A stretch of 64,000 bases of DNA from Parvibaculum sp. (GCA_030645235.1 JAUSMV010000030.1:1546988-1610987); one strand, 5' to 3'. Shown: positions 27,591-38,129, numbered from the stretch's first letter. Numbers and translations: made by a program. The notes: generated by a model not told the origin, from the sequence alone.

Positions 27591-28728
27591 GGTCGGTCTT
27601 TTCCCAGGAAAAACCGCCATCCGCCTCAGGGGTCCGGCCAAAATGACCGTATGAAGCGGTGCGGGCATAGATCGGACGGTTGAGTTGCAGAAGCTCGCGG
27701 ATACCACGCGGCGACAAGTCCACCACACGCGGGATCGCCGCTTCAATCGCGGCTTCGTCCACTTTGCCGGTGCCGTGCAGGTCAACATAGACCGACAAGG
27801 GCTTCGACACACCGATGGCATAGGCGAGCTGGATCGTCGCGCGGTCGGCAAGTCCTGCGGCCACAATGTTTTTTGCGACATAGCGCGCGGCATAAGCGGC
27901 CGAGCGATCAACCTTGGTCGGGTCTTTACCCGAGAACGCGCCGCCGCCATGAGGGGCCGCGCCGCCGTATGTGTCCACGATGATCTTGCGACCGGTGAGA
28001 CCACTATCACCATCGGGACCGCCGATGACGAAGTTGCCCGTGGGGTTCACATAGAATTCTTCTTCTTTGGGGAACCAGCCCTTGGGCAGAACTTCCACGA
28101 CATAGGCGCGGACAAGTTCGCGCAGGTCCTTCTGGCTCACGTCTGCCTTGTGCTGGGTCGAGACCACAACCGAGGTAACGCCGACGGGCCTGCCGCCTTC
28201 ATAACGCAGTGTCACCTGGCTTTTAGCATCCGGTTCAAATTCCGGACGACGACCGGAGCGGCGGTCGATCGCCATGCGCTCAAGAATACGGTGGGAGTAA
28301 ACAATGGGTGCCGGCATCAGCACGTCTGTTTCAGTGCAGGCATAACCAAACATGATGCCCTGGTCGCCGGCGCCTTCGTCTTTATTGCCGGCGCTATCGA
28401 CGCCCTGCGCGATGTCAGCGGACTGGGCGTGCAGCAACACGTCAACGTCGGCATGGTTCCAATGGAAACCGTCCTGCTCGTAACCGATCTTCTTGATCGC
28501 CATGCGCGCTGTATGCGCGATGAGTTCATGGGTGATCTCGGAAGGCCCGCGCACTTCACCGGCCAGCACAACCTGATTGGTCGTGGTCAGGGTTTCGCAA
28601 GCGACGCGCGCATAGGGGTCAGCAGCGAGATAAAGATCGAGCACCGCGTCCGAAATCTGGTCGCAGACTTTGTCCGGATGACCTTCGGAAACAGATTCAC
28701 TCGTGAACAGATAGTTTGACCGTGCCAA
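27559..28728 (-). CDS. metK: S-adenosylmethionine synthetase
   Basis: 389 residues from a TTG start with AAGGGG 8 nt upstream; no in-frame ATG is nearby. The ATP motif [16 protein letters not shown] (about 16), [12 protein letters not shown] (about 118) and the phosphate loop [16 protein letters not shown] (about 255) are complete. It makes SAM from methionine and ATP. I looked for a SAM riboswitch in the 121-nt leader and did not recognise one. Confidence 0.97.
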   Translation of the reverse strand: MARSNYLFTSESVSEGHPDKVCDQISDAVLDLYLAADPYARVACETLTTTNQVVLAGEVRGPSEITHELIAHTARMAIKKIGYEQDGFHWNHADVDVLLHAQSADIAQGVDSAGNKDEGAGDQGIMFGYACTETDVLMPAPIVYSHRILERMAIDRRSGRRPEFEPDAKSQVTLRYEGGRPVGVTSVVVSTQHKADVSQKDLRELVRAYVVEVLPKGWFPKEEEFYVNPTGNFVIGGPDGDSGLTGRKIIVDTYGGAAPHGGGAFSGKDPTKVDRSAAYAARYVAKNIVAAGLADRATIQLAYAIGVSKPLSVYVDLHGTGKVDEAAIEAAIPRVVDLSPRGIRELLQLNRPIYARTASYGHFGRTPEADGGFSWEKTDLADKLKAEIR

Positions 28729-28849
28729 TTGTCGTGCCCCTTATGCGGAAATAACGGCTGCCTGAGAGCGCGGGCCAAGAGCCAACGCCGGTTTCGGTGC
28801 CTGTTTTTGCAAGGAACCGAGGGCGGGTCAACTGGAACCTAAAAGAGGA

Positions 28850-29332
28850 CTATGCCTCATCCTCATTGTCACCATCACCAAGCCCGTCATGAGGCTCTGC
28901 CGCCCCGTCCGGCGCGCCATCGCTGAGATCATCAGACGCATCGGCATTGCCCAGCGCTTTCACGAGTTCGAGGAGTTTTTTACGTATTTTGGGGTCGGAA
29001 ATTGAGAAAAAGGCCGAATTGAGCTGAATCCCTTCCATGGAGGACAACATATCAAGCTCAAAGGCGCTCTGGTCGGCTTCCGCCTGATCAAAGCCCGCAC
29101 CGCCCTCGTCATCGCCGGTCAGGCCTTCAAAGAAGAACTCAACGGAGACGCCGAGCATGCGGGCAATCTGGAACAAACGGCTCGCGCCGATACGGTTCGA
29201 GCCTTTTTCGTATTTCTGCACCTGCTGAAACGTCAAATCCAGACTGTCGCCCAGTTTTTCCTGCGACATACCAATGAGCATCCGGCGCATCCGGACCCGG
29301 CTGCCGACATGAACATCAATCGGATTGGGCAT
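28850..29332 (-). CDS. XRE family helix-turn-helix regulator
   Basis: 160 residues from the ATG at 29332. The HTH at about 12-66 (RMRRMLIGMSQEKLGDSLDLTFQQVQKYEKG) is followed by LFQIARMLGVSVEFFFEGL and then an acidic tail rich in Asp, Glu and Gly. The family is conserved between lnt and metK across Hyphomicrobiales. Targets are not evident from the sequence. A start at 29380 is possible but adds residues outside the family. Confidence 0.88.
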   Translation of the reverse strand: MPNPIDVHVGSRVRMRRMLIGMSQEKLGDSLDLTFQQVQKYEKGSNRIGASRLFQIARMLGVSVEFFFEGLTGDDEGGAGFDQAEADQSAFELDMLSSMEGIQLNSAFFSISDPKIRKKLLELVKALGNADASDDLSDGAPDGAAEPHDGLGDGDNEDEA

Positions 29333-29430
29333 TTTTCTGGGCAATGCGGCCTCACGTCTCACCAGCAAAGGGACTGGCACGATATTACAACTTTGAAGAA
29401 ATGAAACACAGAAAATACAATCTTAGGTTG

Positions 29431-31092
29431 CTACCGGCGCTGCAGAAGCGCGACGCCCGCCGCTGACAGCATCAACAGGACCGCCAGTATCCAATCACCA
29501 AAGCGGGCATAGGGCGTTGGCTCAAGACGGGGCGGCAAGGCGACATCGATAATACCTTCGCTATTCAAAGGGAGCGACGCGACGATCCGCCCATAGGGAT
29601 CGATAAGAGCCGAGACACCTGTATTGGCCGAGCGCGCCACCGGCAGACCCTGCTCGACTGCGCGGAGCCGCGCTTGATCGAGGTGCTGATAAGGACCGCT
29701 TGAAGGACCAAACCACGCATCATTGGTCACGTTGACGATCCAGTAAGGGCGCTCGCGCGGCGAGATCACATTGCCCGGAAAAATAATCTCGTAGCAAATG
29801 AGAGGGCTGAAGGACGGTACGTCTGCCACAGTGAGCGTCTGTGGCCCCGGTCCCTCGTCAAAACTCCCCTGAATTTGCGTGAGTTTTCTCAGGCCGATTT
29901 TTTCGAGCCAGCGATGATAGGGCAGATACTCACCAAAGGGCACAAGATGCGACTTGTCATAGGTCGCCACAATCTGACCGTCTGAATTGACGGTGTAAAA
30001 GCTATTGTAGAAATATTGCAACCGGTCGGGCGGGCCTTCGGGGGCGGGTTCACCACGGACACTGCCCGTCATCAGTGTCGCGCCGTCAGGCAGAATGCGC
30101 GAAATTCCCGACAGCACAAAGGGCTCGCGCGCGAGAAAAATCGAAAGCGCGGATTCAGGCCAGATCACAATCGATTTTGCCGTGAGGCCTGTTGGCAGCG
30201 TTTCGCTCGGTTGCGAACTCAGGCGCAGAAACTCGCCCAAAACCGCCATGCGACTTTCCGGTTTCCACTTCATCGTTTGCGGCACATTGGGCTGCACAAG
30301 ACGCAGTATGCTCGTCTCCGCATCCGGCTCCGTCTCGGGTGCTGCCAGTGCAATACGCGCAAGACCACCGCCCCACATCAGCGCAAGACACAGGAAAGCC
30401 GTCGCAGGCGCACGCCATTGCGACCAGAGGTCCGCCGAATGATCCTGACGCAGATCAAATGCGGCGGGTGCCGACATTGCCAGCACGGTGACGAAGCTCA
30501 GGCCATAGGGACCGATCAGCGCCGACCATTGCATAAGGTAGAGCGAACTCACCAGACTTTCGCCGATGAGGTTCCAGGGGAAGCCCGTGAAGATATGACC
30601 GCGTAACCATTCAAACATCACCCATGATAAGGCGAGCACGACAAGGCGGGCATAACCTTCAAACCAAAAAAGTCGCGCGAGCATTGTGGCACCGGCTACA
30701 AACAGCGCGAGACCTGCGGGCAACACCACAACCGCAAAGGGCATGAGGAGCGCAAACTTCTCGGCTTCCACCATGAAGGCAAAACCGATCCAGTAAAGCC
30801 CGAACAGAAAATACCCAAAGCCAAACCACCAACCAATGGCGGCAGATGCGCGGATAAGTTGACGACGCGTGAGATGTGTTCCCGGTCGTGTCAGACCATC
30901 AAGTAGCCAGACGAGAATAGGAAAGGTCAGAAACAAAACGGGAAGAATATGCACGGGCGCGAGCGCCAAAACGGAGAGTGCGCCGGCAAAAAATGCCGCC
31001 GCCCAACGCCGCCAGCCATCAAGCAATCCGAGATCAAGCGCAACGCGATGCAAGCCATCACGCATGAAGCCTAAGCCGCGATCAAGTTCCAT
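29431..31092 (-). CDS. lnt: Apolipoprotein N-acyltransferase
   Basis: 553 residues from the ATG at 31092, one nucleotide after the corC stop. Six to eight N-terminal membrane spans precede the nitrilase-like domain. The catalytic Glu is in IWPESALSIF, Lys in TYDKSHLVPFGEYLP and Cys in SPLICYEIIFPG. It adds the third acyl chain to lipoproteins in the inner membrane. It sits next to corC, as in many proteobacteria. Confidence 0.96.
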   Translation of the reverse strand: MELDRGLGFMRDGLHRVALDLGLLDGWRRWAAAFFAGALSVLALAPVHILPVLFLTFPILVWLLDGLTRPGTHLTRRQLIRASAAIGWWFGFGYFLFGLYWIGFAFMVEAEKFALLMPFAVVVLPAGLALFVAGATMLARLFWFEGYARLVVLALSWVMFEWLRGHIFTGFPWNLIGESLVSSLYLMQWSALIGPYGLSFVTVLAMSAPAAFDLRQDHSADLWSQWRAPATAFLCLALMWGGGLARIALAAPETEPDAETSILRLVQPNVPQTMKWKPESRMAVLGEFLRLSSQPSETLPTGLTAKSIVIWPESALSIFLAREPFVLSGISRILPDGATLMTGSVRGEPAPEGPPDRLQYFYNSFYTVNSDGQIVATYDKSHLVPFGEYLPYHRWLEKIGLRKLTQIQGSFDEGPGPQTLTVADVPSFSPLICYEIIFPGNVISPRERPYWIVNVTNDAWFGPSSGPYQHLDQARLRAVEQGLPVARSANTGVSALIDPYGRIVASLPLNSEGIIDVALPPRLEPTPYARFGDWILAVLLMLSAAGVALLQRR

Positions 31093-31093
31093 G

Positions 31094-32101
31094 TTATCCC
31101 GCTGCCCGGTCTTTTTGCTTTTTTGACGGCGTTTCTTCCGTTCTCTCAACCACATCCGGCTTTGCGGTCAAGTGGATACGCAGTTTCTTGATGCGGCGCG
31201 GGTCAGCGTCACGCACTTCAAATTCAAGTCCCATCGGATGCTTGATCAGTTCGCCGCGAACCGGCACACGACCGACAAGCGAAAAGACGAGACCACCTAA
31301 AGTTTCAACATCGTCTTCGCTGTCTTCATCCACCAAACGCATATCGAGCATGGTTTCCAACTCTTCAATCGGCGCGCGTGCATCGGCGTCAATCGCACCG
31401 TCACTGCGCGTCATCAACGCGGGACCTTCATCCACGTCATGCTCATCTTCAATGTCACCGACAATTTCCTCGACGAGATCCTCAATCGAAACAAGCCCGT
31501 CCGTGCCGCCATATTCATCAATCACAAGAGCAAGATGAATGCGCGTTGCCTGCATCTTCACGAGAAGATCGAGCGCGGGCATGGAGGGAGGGACAAAAAG
31601 CACGTCACGGCGCACGGATTTCAGCGCAAAAATTTTCGCAGAGGACTTATCCCCGCCTCCTTCACCGGCACCAAACTTTTCGTCGGGTGGCGTCAGATAT
31701 TCGACCACATCCTTGATATGGACCATGCCGATCGGATCATCAAGCGTGTCGCGGTAAATCGGCATGCGCGAATGATTGGAGTCCGCATAGAGACACAAAA
31801 GCTCACTCAGCGTTGCACTTTCCTCGACCGCCACAATGTCAGCGCGCGGCACCATCACATCATCCACGCGCAAATTGCCAAAGCTCAGGATATTGCCGAG
31901 CATATGACGTTCTTCGGGCGTCAGTACGCGACCTGTCTCATCGTGACCTTCAAGCGCTTCTTCCAGACTTTCGCGCAGAGTAGGGTCAGACGCCGCCGGC
32001 AATTTCATCATTTTGCGCCAAAGCCCGCGCAAACCGCTTTGTTTTTCGGCGGCTGATTTCAGCTCAGCGTCCGGCTCCTTATGACTGGGGCTGTCAGACA
32101 T
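31094..32101 (-). CDS. corC: CorC/HlyC-type CBS-domain protein
   Basis: 335 residues from the ATG at 32101, overlapping the ybeY stop by 8 nt. A CBS pair (about 85-215; VDDVMVPRADIVAVEE, IHLALVIDEYGGTDGLVSIEDLVEEIVGDIEDE) is followed by a C-terminal CorC_HlyC domain. There is no membrane DUF21 domain, so it is a soluble or peripheral protein. Homologues are tied to magnesium/cobalt export; the neighbours ybeY and lnt make this the usual cluster. Confidence 0.93.
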   Translation of the reverse strand: MSDSPSHKEPDAELKSAAEKQSGLRGLWRKMMKLPAASDPTLRESLEEALEGHDETGRVLTPEERHMLGNILSFGNLRVDDVMVPRADIVAVEESATLSELLCLYADSNHSRMPIYRDTLDDPIGMVHIKDVVEYLTPPDEKFGAGEGGGDKSSAKIFALKSVRRDVLFVPPSMPALDLLVKMQATRIHLALVIDEYGGTDGLVSIEDLVEEIVGDIEDEHDVDEGPALMTRSDGAIDADARAPIEELETMLDMRLVDEDSEDDVETLGGLVFSLVGRVPVRGELIKHPMGLEFEVRDADPRRIKKLRIHLTAKPDVVERTEETPSKKQKDRAAG

Positions 32102-32651
32102 CGTGAGCGCCCCCGCGCATCGCGTCCGTGGCATAGGGATCAGAAATATCCAGATCTTCAAGTATGTCGCGTTCCATCGCTTCCATTTCTTCGGCTTCAA
32201 TATCTTCTTCGTGATCTTGTCCGAGAAGATGGAGAACACCGTGGACAACAAGATGCGTCAGGTGATGAGCAAAGGTTTTATTCTGTTCCGCCGCTTCGCG
32301 CGCAATGGTCTCCCAAGCGAGGACAACGTCGCCAAGGAGATGCGGGCCCATATCAATCAGCGGCTCGCCGCCGACCGCATAGGGAATAGCCCCGGTCGGA
32401 AAGGACAGGACATTGGTCGGCTTGTTCTTACCGCGATAGGTCTTGTTCAATTCCTGTACAAAGTCGTCATTTGCCAGTACCACGCAAAGTTCAGCATCAT
32501 TGCCCGGTCCGGCCACAACATAGGCGTGTTCGGCCGCCCGGCGCACAATCTCTTCTGTGCCGTTCGGCCAAACACCAGCCTCACACATGATGTCGATGTC
32601 GAGACCGGAAACGGGAGTTGACCCGTCCAGGGCCGCTCTCGCTCCGCTCAT
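32094..32651 (-). CDS. ybeY: Endoribonuclease YbeY
   Basis: 185 residues. The zinc motif HxxxHxxxxxH is present as HLVVHGVLHLLGQDH (about 131-145). The NKTYRGKNKPTNVLSFP stretch (about 69-85) is diagnostic. It acts in 16S rRNA 3'-end processing and ribosome quality control. It follows phoH, 34 nt away. Confidence 0.96.
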   Translation of the reverse strand: MSGARAALDGSTPVSGLDIDIMCEAGVWPNGTEEIVRRAAEHAYVVAGPGNDAELCVVLANDDFVQELNKTYRGKNKPTNVLSFPTGAIPYAVGGEPLIDMGPHLLGDVVLAWETIAREAAEQNKTFAHHLTHLVVHGVLHLLGQDHEEDIEAEEMEAMERDILEDLDISDPYATDAMRGGAHDV

Positions 32652-32685
32652 CGCATAATTCGTTTCATCGGTTGCCTCTTAAGGA

Positions 32686-33711
32686 TCAGCGCGGGTCAAG
32701 CAATCCCCTGTCGCGTGCATTATAGGCCTTAACCACCTTTGTCACGAGAGGGTGGCGCACCACATCGGCGTCGGTAAAGCGCACAGTGGCTACATCCGGC
32801 ACACCGCTGAGCACATCCAGCGCATCCACAAGGCCCGATTTAGCCCCCAGCGGCAGGTCAACCTGGCTCGGATCGCCGGTGATTGCCATACGGCTGTTTT
32901 CGCCCAAACGCGTCAGAAACATCTTCATCTGCACGGGCGTCGTGTTTTGCGCTTCGTCGAGGATAACATAGGAATTGGCCAACGTGCGGCCGCGCATGAA
33001 GGCGAGTGGGGCTACTTCAATCACACCGCTTTCGATTTCTTTCACGACCTGCTCACCAGGCAACGTGTCATAAAGCGCGTCATAAAGAGGCCGCAGATAA
33101 GGGTCGATCTTCTCTTTCAGGTCGCCCGGCAAAAATCCGAGCTTCTCGCCCGCTTCAACCGCCGGACGCGACAGGATGATGCGGTCCACGCGCTTTTGCA
33201 AAAGCATCTGCACGGCGACGGCAACGGCCAGATAAGTTTTACCCGTACCGGCAGGACCGATGCCAAAGACAAGCTCATGGCTCATCAGCGCATCGATATA
33301 TTCTTTCTGCATTTGCGAGCGCGGACCGATGGAACGTTTTTTCGTCTGGATTTGCCGTCCGACGATATTGCCCCCGCCTTCGCCTTGCGGCGCTTGCGAC
33401 ATGCGGATTGCGCCGTCCACTTCGCCTGCTGTCACATCTTGTCCTGACTTCAACCGTTGATAAAGATCGCGCAACACCCGGTCTGCCTGTTCACGCGCTT
33501 TGGGTTTGCCGGTAATCACCAGTTTGTTGCCGCGAGAGCTGGCATGAACACCCAACCCTTCCTCGATACGCGCGAGATGCTGGTCATGTTCGCCAAACAA
33601 TTCGCTTAAGAGCCTGTTGTCATCAAAGGCGATGATGAGATTCTCACTCTCCCCTTTGACAACCGTGCCGGTATTCGATGCGGTCCACTGATTTGATACG
33701 CCCAACTGCAA
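32686..33711 (-). CDS. ybeZ: PhoH-like ATPase (YbeZ)
   Basis: 341 residues. Walker A GIGPAGTGKTYLAVA (about 150), Walker B SYVILDEAQN (about 248) and the SRPAVEAGEKLGFLPGDL segment are clear. An N-terminal KH-like region precedes the ATPase. YbeZ associates with YbeY in RNA metabolism. It lies between miaB and ybeY, the common order. Confidence 0.95.
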   Translation of the reverse strand: MQLGVSNQWTASNTGTVVKGESENLIIAFDDNRLLSELFGEHDQHLARIEEGLGVHASSRGNKLVITGKPKAREQADRVLRDLYQRLKSGQDVTAGEVDGAIRMSQAPQGEGGGNIVGRQIQTKKRSIGPRSQMQKEYIDALMSHELVFGIGPAGTGKTYLAVAVAVQMLLQKRVDRIILSRPAVEAGEKLGFLPGDLKEKIDPYLRPLYDALYDTLPGEQVVKEIESGVIEVAPLAFMRGRTLANSYVILDEAQNTTPVQMKMFLTRLGENSRMAITGDPSQVDLPLGAKSGLVDALDVLSGVPDVATVRFTDADVVRHPLVTKVVKAYNARDRGLLDPR

Positions 33712-33767
33712 CCTGTCCTTTCAGACGTTAACGTGAACTAGAGACCAGTCTTGTCATCACGTAATCT

Positions 33768-35204
33768 TTAGGCAGGGGCAAGTACTTCCCTCACCAAACG
33801 ACCACGTAAACTTTGTGCAAAGCCTTCTTCGATGTCGATCTCCGCGATCTGACCGAAAAGCGACGCGGGTGCATTTTCGATATGCACGGATTGGAGATAG
33901 GGGCTGCGACCGACGAGCTGCGTCGGCGTGCGGCCCTTGCGGTCAAACAAAACAGGGAGACGTCGACCGGCGCAGGCGCGGTTAAACGCCACCTGCTGCT
34001 CGCCGATAAGGGCCTGCAAACGCTGCAGGCGTTCAACTTTTACCTCTTCAGCAATCTGTTCATCGCGCGTTGCCGCAGGTGTGCCGGGCCGCGAAGAATA
34101 TTTAAACGAATAGGCCTGCACGAAGCCAACTTCGCGGATAAGTCCAAGCGTCGCTTCAAAATCAGCATCCGTTTCACCGGGAAAGCCGACAATGAAATCG
34201 GACGAGAGTGCGATATCGGGCCGCGCCGCCCGGATTTTTTCAATAAGACGAATATAATGTTCCGCCGTATGCTGGCGGTTCATCGCGTCAAGTACGCGGT
34301 CGGAGCCTGACTGGACCGGCAAATGAAGATAGGGCATCAGTTTTTTGACATCGCCATGCGCTTCGATCAGCGCGTCATCCATGTCGCGGGGATGACTTGT
34401 CGTGTAGCGCAGACGCTCAAGTCCGTCGATCTTTGCTAAAGCGCGGATAAGTCCGCCAAGTGTTGTCGGTCGCCCCGCTTCATCTTCACCGTGAAATGCG
34501 TTGACGTTTTGACCGAGCAATGTGATCTCGCGCACACCGCCATCCACCAGCGAACGTGCTTCATCGAGAATGCGCGTCAGCGGTCGTGAATATTCAGACC
34601 CGCGCGTATAAGGCACCACGCAGAAGGTGCAGAACTTATCGCAGCCTTCCTGAATGGTGAGGAAGGCGGTCGGCCCGCGCGCCAATGTCTTGCGCTTTTC
34701 AGCTGCTGGCATCGAGACAAACTTATCCTCGGCAGGAAAGTCTGTTTCGACCTGTGCCGGTCCGCCATTTCCCGACCGCGCCACCATCGCAGGCAGATTG
34801 TGATAGGATTGCGGCCCCACGATCATGTCGACATAAGGCGCGCGACGCTGCATCTCAGAGCCTTCGGCTTGCGCCACGCAACCAGCCACACCAATGACGA
34901 GTTTTTTGCCGCCCGCTGCTTCGCGCTCGTTCTTCATGTCACGCAGACGGCCGAGTTCTGAATAGACCTTGTCGGCAGCGCGCTCGCGGATGTGGCAGGT
35001 GTTAAGCAGAACAATGTCAGCATCGTCAGGCGACGATGTCTCGCTATAGCCATGCGGTGCCATAACATCGACCATACGGTCACTGTCATAGACATTCATC
35101 TGGCAGCCATAGGTTTTGATGAAGATTTTTTTCGGTGCGGCGTCTGCAACATCCGAAAGCATTGAGCCGGAGGAAGTTGGGCCGTCTTGGTCCTCTATCC
35201 TCAT
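33768..35204 (-). CDS. miaB: tRNA-2-methylthio-N6-dimethylallyladenosine synthase
   Basis: 478 residues. The N-terminal Fe-S Cys are in [15 protein letters not shown] and GVAGCVAQ. The radical SAM motif [15 protein letters not shown] is at about residue 190, and the TRAM domain is at the C-terminus. GAGGAA precedes the first ATG by 8 nt. It adds a methylthio group to A37 of tRNAs reading U-starting codons. Confidence 0.97.
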   Translation of the reverse strand: MRIEDQDGPTSSGSMLSDVADAAPKKIFIKTYGCQMNVYDSDRMVDVMAPHGYSETSSPDDADIVLLNTCHIRERAADKVYSELGRLRDMKNEREAAGGKKLVIGVAGCVAQAEGSEMQRRAPYVDMIVGPQSYHNLPAMVARSGNGGPAQVETDFPAEDKFVSMPAAEKRKTLARGPTAFLTIQEGCDKFCTFCVVPYTRGSEYSRPLTRILDEARSLVDGGVREITLLGQNVNAFHGEDEAGRPTTLGGLIRALAKIDGLERLRYTTSHPRDMDDALIEAHGDVKKLMPYLHLPVQSGSDRVLDAMNRQHTAEHYIRLIEKIRAARPDIALSSDFIVGFPGETDADFEATLGLIREVGFVQAYSFKYSSRPGTPAATRDEQIAEEVKVERLQRLQALIGEQQVAFNRACAGRRLPVLFDRKGRTPTQLVGRSPYLQSVHIENAPASLFGQIAEIDIEEGFAQSLRGRLVREVLAPA

Positions 35205-35404
35205 GAGGCATTCCTCACGGGAAATCTCGTTTTGGTGACATCCGGCACGTGATCAGTCCGGGATAAGAAATGCGGGTCATACAAGGCTTGCGTTTGTCTC
35301 CGTCGCAGGCTCACCAAATCATCCTCAGTCTAGCATGAGGAGCGGGGCCGGAACACATTATATCGATACCGTCCTGCATCACGAGTCAACTAATCGCCGC
35401 AGGC

Positions 35405-36259
35405 TCAGCCCGTCTTACGAGCCTCTGCCGCTGCGTTAGGGCTTTGTGCCTCGACAGTTTCAGGCAGACGTCGCCCGCTCAAAGCCGCGACCACGCCTTC
35501 ACGGCAGCGCGTCTCGCAATAAAGAGCCAATGCCTTACGGTTGCCGACTTCGCGGATTGTCACGGGCTTGTGATATTCGACATGAATTTCGATGGGGCCG
35601 AGCGAGAAGGCCTCCCAGAGATGGGGAAAGAGATCCATATCGCCATACCAGGCAAAATAAGGCCGGAAGCGGCGACCCATGGGTAGACCACAAAGCCGCA
35701 TATAGGAGACTGAGACGGGCTGGACGACGAGATCGTCCTCGCGGTCGGCCTCGCTATTGACGACCGAGAGTTGAGCCACGCTCATCAGCGCACTCTTGAA
35801 GGGCAGCACGCGATTGCCGTCACTTGACGTACCTTCGGGAAAAAGGATCAGCGTGTCGCCGGATGAAATGCGGGCATGGATCTCATTACGCTTTTCAACC
35901 GTGCGGGTGCGTCTCTCGCGCTCGACAAAAACCGTCTGCTGCAATTTTGCAAGCCAGCCGAAAAAGGGCCAGCCCGCCACTTCACTTTTGGCAACAAACG
36001 AGGAAGGCGCGAGCGAGCCCATGATCGGAATATCAAGCCAAGAGGTGTGATTGGCGGTAATAAGGCAGGAGCCTTTATACGCCTCACCACGCGTCACGAT
36101 CTCAATGCCGATGAGCCAGCACAAATAACGGTGGTAATAGTTCGGGATTTTTTTAGCGACCGGCAGTCGCAATTTAAGCGCCAAAGCCTGCACCGGCATC
36201 AACAGCAAGGCCGATAATACAAAACCGGCGAGAAGTACGCCTGCACGAATTTGTCCCAT
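35405..36259 (-). CDS. plsC: 1-acyl-sn-glycerol-3-phosphate acyltransferase
   Basis: 284 residues from the ATG at 36259 (GAGG 10 nt upstream). A hydrophobic N-terminal segment (residues 5-30) anchors it. The HX4D motif is NHTSWLD (about 80) and the second block FPEGTSSDGN is at about 152. It acylates lysophosphatidate in phospholipid synthesis, on the cytoplasmic side of the inner membrane. A longer start at 36403 would overlap fur and is unlikely. Confidence 0.93.
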   Translation of the reverse strand: MGQIRAGVLLAGFVLSALLLMPVQALALKLRLPVAKKIPNYYHRYLCWLIGIEIVTRGEAYKGSCLITANHTSWLDIPIMGSLAPSSFVAKSEVAGWPFFGWLAKLQQTVFVERERRTRTVEKRNEIHARISSGDTLILFPEGTSSDGNRVLPFKSALMSVAQLSVVNSEADREDDLVVQPVSVSYMRLCGLPMGRRFRPYFAWYGDMDLFPHLWEAFSLGPIEIHVEYHKPVTIREVGNRKALALYCETRCREGVVAALSGRRLPETVEAQSPNAAAEARKTG

Positions 36260-36305
36260 CAGCTTCAACCTCACCTCTAATACCGGCCCCCGGATGGGAG
36301 CGGCA

Positions 36306-36809
36306 TCAACCTTTCTTGCGCGGATCGCCCGGCTTTTTGTCACGATCAAGCGGAAGGCCGTAAAGTTCGAGACGATGATCGACAAGTTCAAAACCCAGTT
36401 CACGCGCGATGATTTGCTGCAAACGTTCTATCTCATCATTGTGAAACTCTATGACACGACCCGTGGATAAATCGATCAGGTGATCGTGATGTTCTTCCGG
36501 CACCTGCTCATAACGTGAACGGCCATCACGGAAGTCATGACGCTCCAGAATGCCTGCCTCTTCAAAGAGGCGCACAGTGCGATAAACGGTAGCGATTGAG
36601 ATCTTGGCATCGACCGCCGAGGCGCGGTGATAGACCTCTTCGACGTCAGGATGATCATGGGCAAGTGACAAAACGCGCGCGATCACACGGCGCTGCTCGG
36701 TCATGCGCATATTTTTCTCAATGCACTGATTTTCAATGCGGTGCTCGTCGGTATGATCGACAGCGCCTTGGGCATGCTGGGAGTCGTTTGCAGAGATGTT
36801 TTTCGTCAT
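36306..36809 (-). CDS. fur: Fur family metal-responsive regulator
   Basis: 167 residues from the ATG at 36809; shorter starts near residue 8-10 of the core are also possible. The DNA-binding part has MRMTEQRRVIARVLS and ISIATVYRTVRLFEEAGI. The metal site EEHHDHLIDLSTGRVIEFH is complete. In Hyphomicrobiales this orthologue often senses manganese (Mur) and shares iron control with Irr; which metal applies here cannot be told from sequence. Confidence 0.93.
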   Translation of the reverse strand: MTKNISANDSQHAQGAVDHTDEHRIENQCIEKNMRMTEQRRVIARVLSLAHDHPDVEEVYHRASAVDAKISIATVYRTVRLFEEAGILERHDFRDGRSRYEQVPEEHHDHLIDLSTGRVIEFHNDEIERLQQIIARELGFELVDHRLELYGLPLDRDKKPGDPRKKG

Positions 36810-36971
36810 TGCCGTCTTGCTGATTTCGAAGGGGGCTGGTTCTGATGGTGGCTGGTTTCGATAGTCGCCGCTGGAACAGGCGTGCAAAGTGCCGCAACTG
36901 ACCTTCTTTTAACACACTAAATTGCTGAACTATAACCGTTTGACAGCCAATAACCCTATGAAAACTGGGGA

Positions 36972-37418
36972 TTACGGCAGTTTAAGCGCCATTGTGAGGG
37001 CGGCAACCGCCCCGCTCACGCGCCCATAATAGGCCGCGCGCCGCCCCACACACTCAAATCCCATGCGGCGATAAAGAGCCAGGCCCGCCTCATTATCCTC
37101 GGCAACTTCCAAAAAAAGCGATTTGACGCCTTGGGTCATGGCGAGCGCCGCAACAGCTTCCATAAGCCGTGTACCAAGTTTTTTGCCTCTTGAGGCCGAA
37201 CCCACCGTGATAGTGAGGATTTCCGCTTCATCGAGCACGATACGGGCCATGACAAAGCCTTCGAGCTTGCCGCTATCCTCTGCCTTCAGGATAAAGACAC
37301 CGGGACTTGCCATAAGTCCCGCCAGCGCCCTTGCGTCCCAAGCGTCGTCAAACCCCGCCGCATGCAAACGGGCAAGCTCCGTCAGATCTGCTTCAGCGAC
37401 CGGCACGATCGCACTCAT
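36972..37418 (-). CDS. rimI: Ribosomal-protein-alanine N-acetyltransferase
   Basis: 148 residues with a GNAT fold: ILTITVGSASRGKKLGTRLMEAV (about 68-90) is the acetyl-CoA binding loop and ALYRRMGFECVGRRAAYY (about 115-132) the family C-terminus. It acetylates the N-terminal Ala of S18. It touches tsaB by one base, a conserved pair. Confidence 0.93.
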   Translation of the reverse strand: MSAIVPVAEADLTELARLHAAGFDDAWDARALAGLMASPGVFILKAEDSGKLEGFVMARIVLDEAEILTITVGSASRGKKLGTRLMEAVAALAMTQGVKSLFLEVAEDNEAGLALYRRMGFECVGRRAAYYGRVSGAVAALTMALKLP

Positions 37419-38110
37419 CAGGTGAAAACCGGATCAAACCCGCCCGGCAATTTCGCGTCGGGCGCGCGCAGATAAAGGGGTTCGGGTGCAACACGGAAAT
37501 GATCGCCCCCCCGCGCGGCAATGCGGGTCTGCGCAATGCGGGCAACCGTCAGCGCGTCTGGTTGAGCCGGATTGTCGGCCAAACGAAACGCCAGACCCCT
37601 GGCCGTGAGTTGCTCATTCAGAAGTTCAGCGCCGGTGCCGACCAGCACAAAGCGGGCGCCGGAAAGGTACGATATCGCGTCACCGACATTCACGAGCAAA
37701 GGCTCTATCAACGGTCTATGCGCGGCATCAAAACCTTGCAGATAAAGCTCATCACGGCGCGCATCAAAACTTGCCACAATCACTTCGTCCTTACCTGCCA
37801 CAACAGGTTCCGCAATCGCCTCCAGCGTCGTCACGCCGACAAGGGGTAAAGCCCGCGCCAGCGCAAAACCGCGCGCGGCTGCAATGCCGACGCGCAATCC
37901 TGTAAACGTGCCGGGTCCGACCGTGACGGCAAGCGCCCTAAGATCAGCGGGGATAAGGCCGGCCTCATCAAGCATGCGCGCGATCAGATCCATGACTTCT
38001 TCGGCATGGCCGCGCGTACGCAATTCAAAATGACAGGCAAGGATATCCTCACCGTGGACAACAGCCACAGAAAGAGCGCCTTGCGCCGTATCTATCGCGA
38101 GCAGGGGCAA
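37418..38110 (-). CDS. tsaB: tRNA threonylcarbamoyladenosine synthesis protein TsaB
   Basis: 230 residues if it starts at the TTG at 38110, giving MPLLAIDTAQGALSVAV, which matches the family N-terminus; GGAG lies 11 nt upstream. An ATG at 38152 is possible but would overlap the nitroreductase gene. The ASKHA-type fold includes TVGPGTFTGLRVGIAAARGFA (about 78-98). It partners TsaD in t6A37 formation on tRNA. Confidence 0.92.
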   Translation of the reverse strand: MPLLAIDTAQGALSVAVVHGEDILACHFELRTRGHAEEVMDLIARMLDEAGLIPADLRALAVTVGPGTFTGLRVGIAAARGFALARALPLVGVTTLEAIAEPVVAGKDEVIVASFDARRDELYLQGFDAAHRPLIEPLLVNVGDAISYLSGARFVLVGTGAELLNEQLTARGLAFRLADNPAQPDALTVARIAQTRIAARGGDHFRVAPEPLYLRAPDAKLPGGFDPVFT

Positions 38111-38129
38111 TGAACCAAAAGCTCCGTAA

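Noticed and set aside
28729-28849. A SAM-responsive riboswitch in the metK leader
   Set aside because: I compared the leader with remembered SAM-II and SAH riboswitch features and saw no convincing match; a covariance search would decide.
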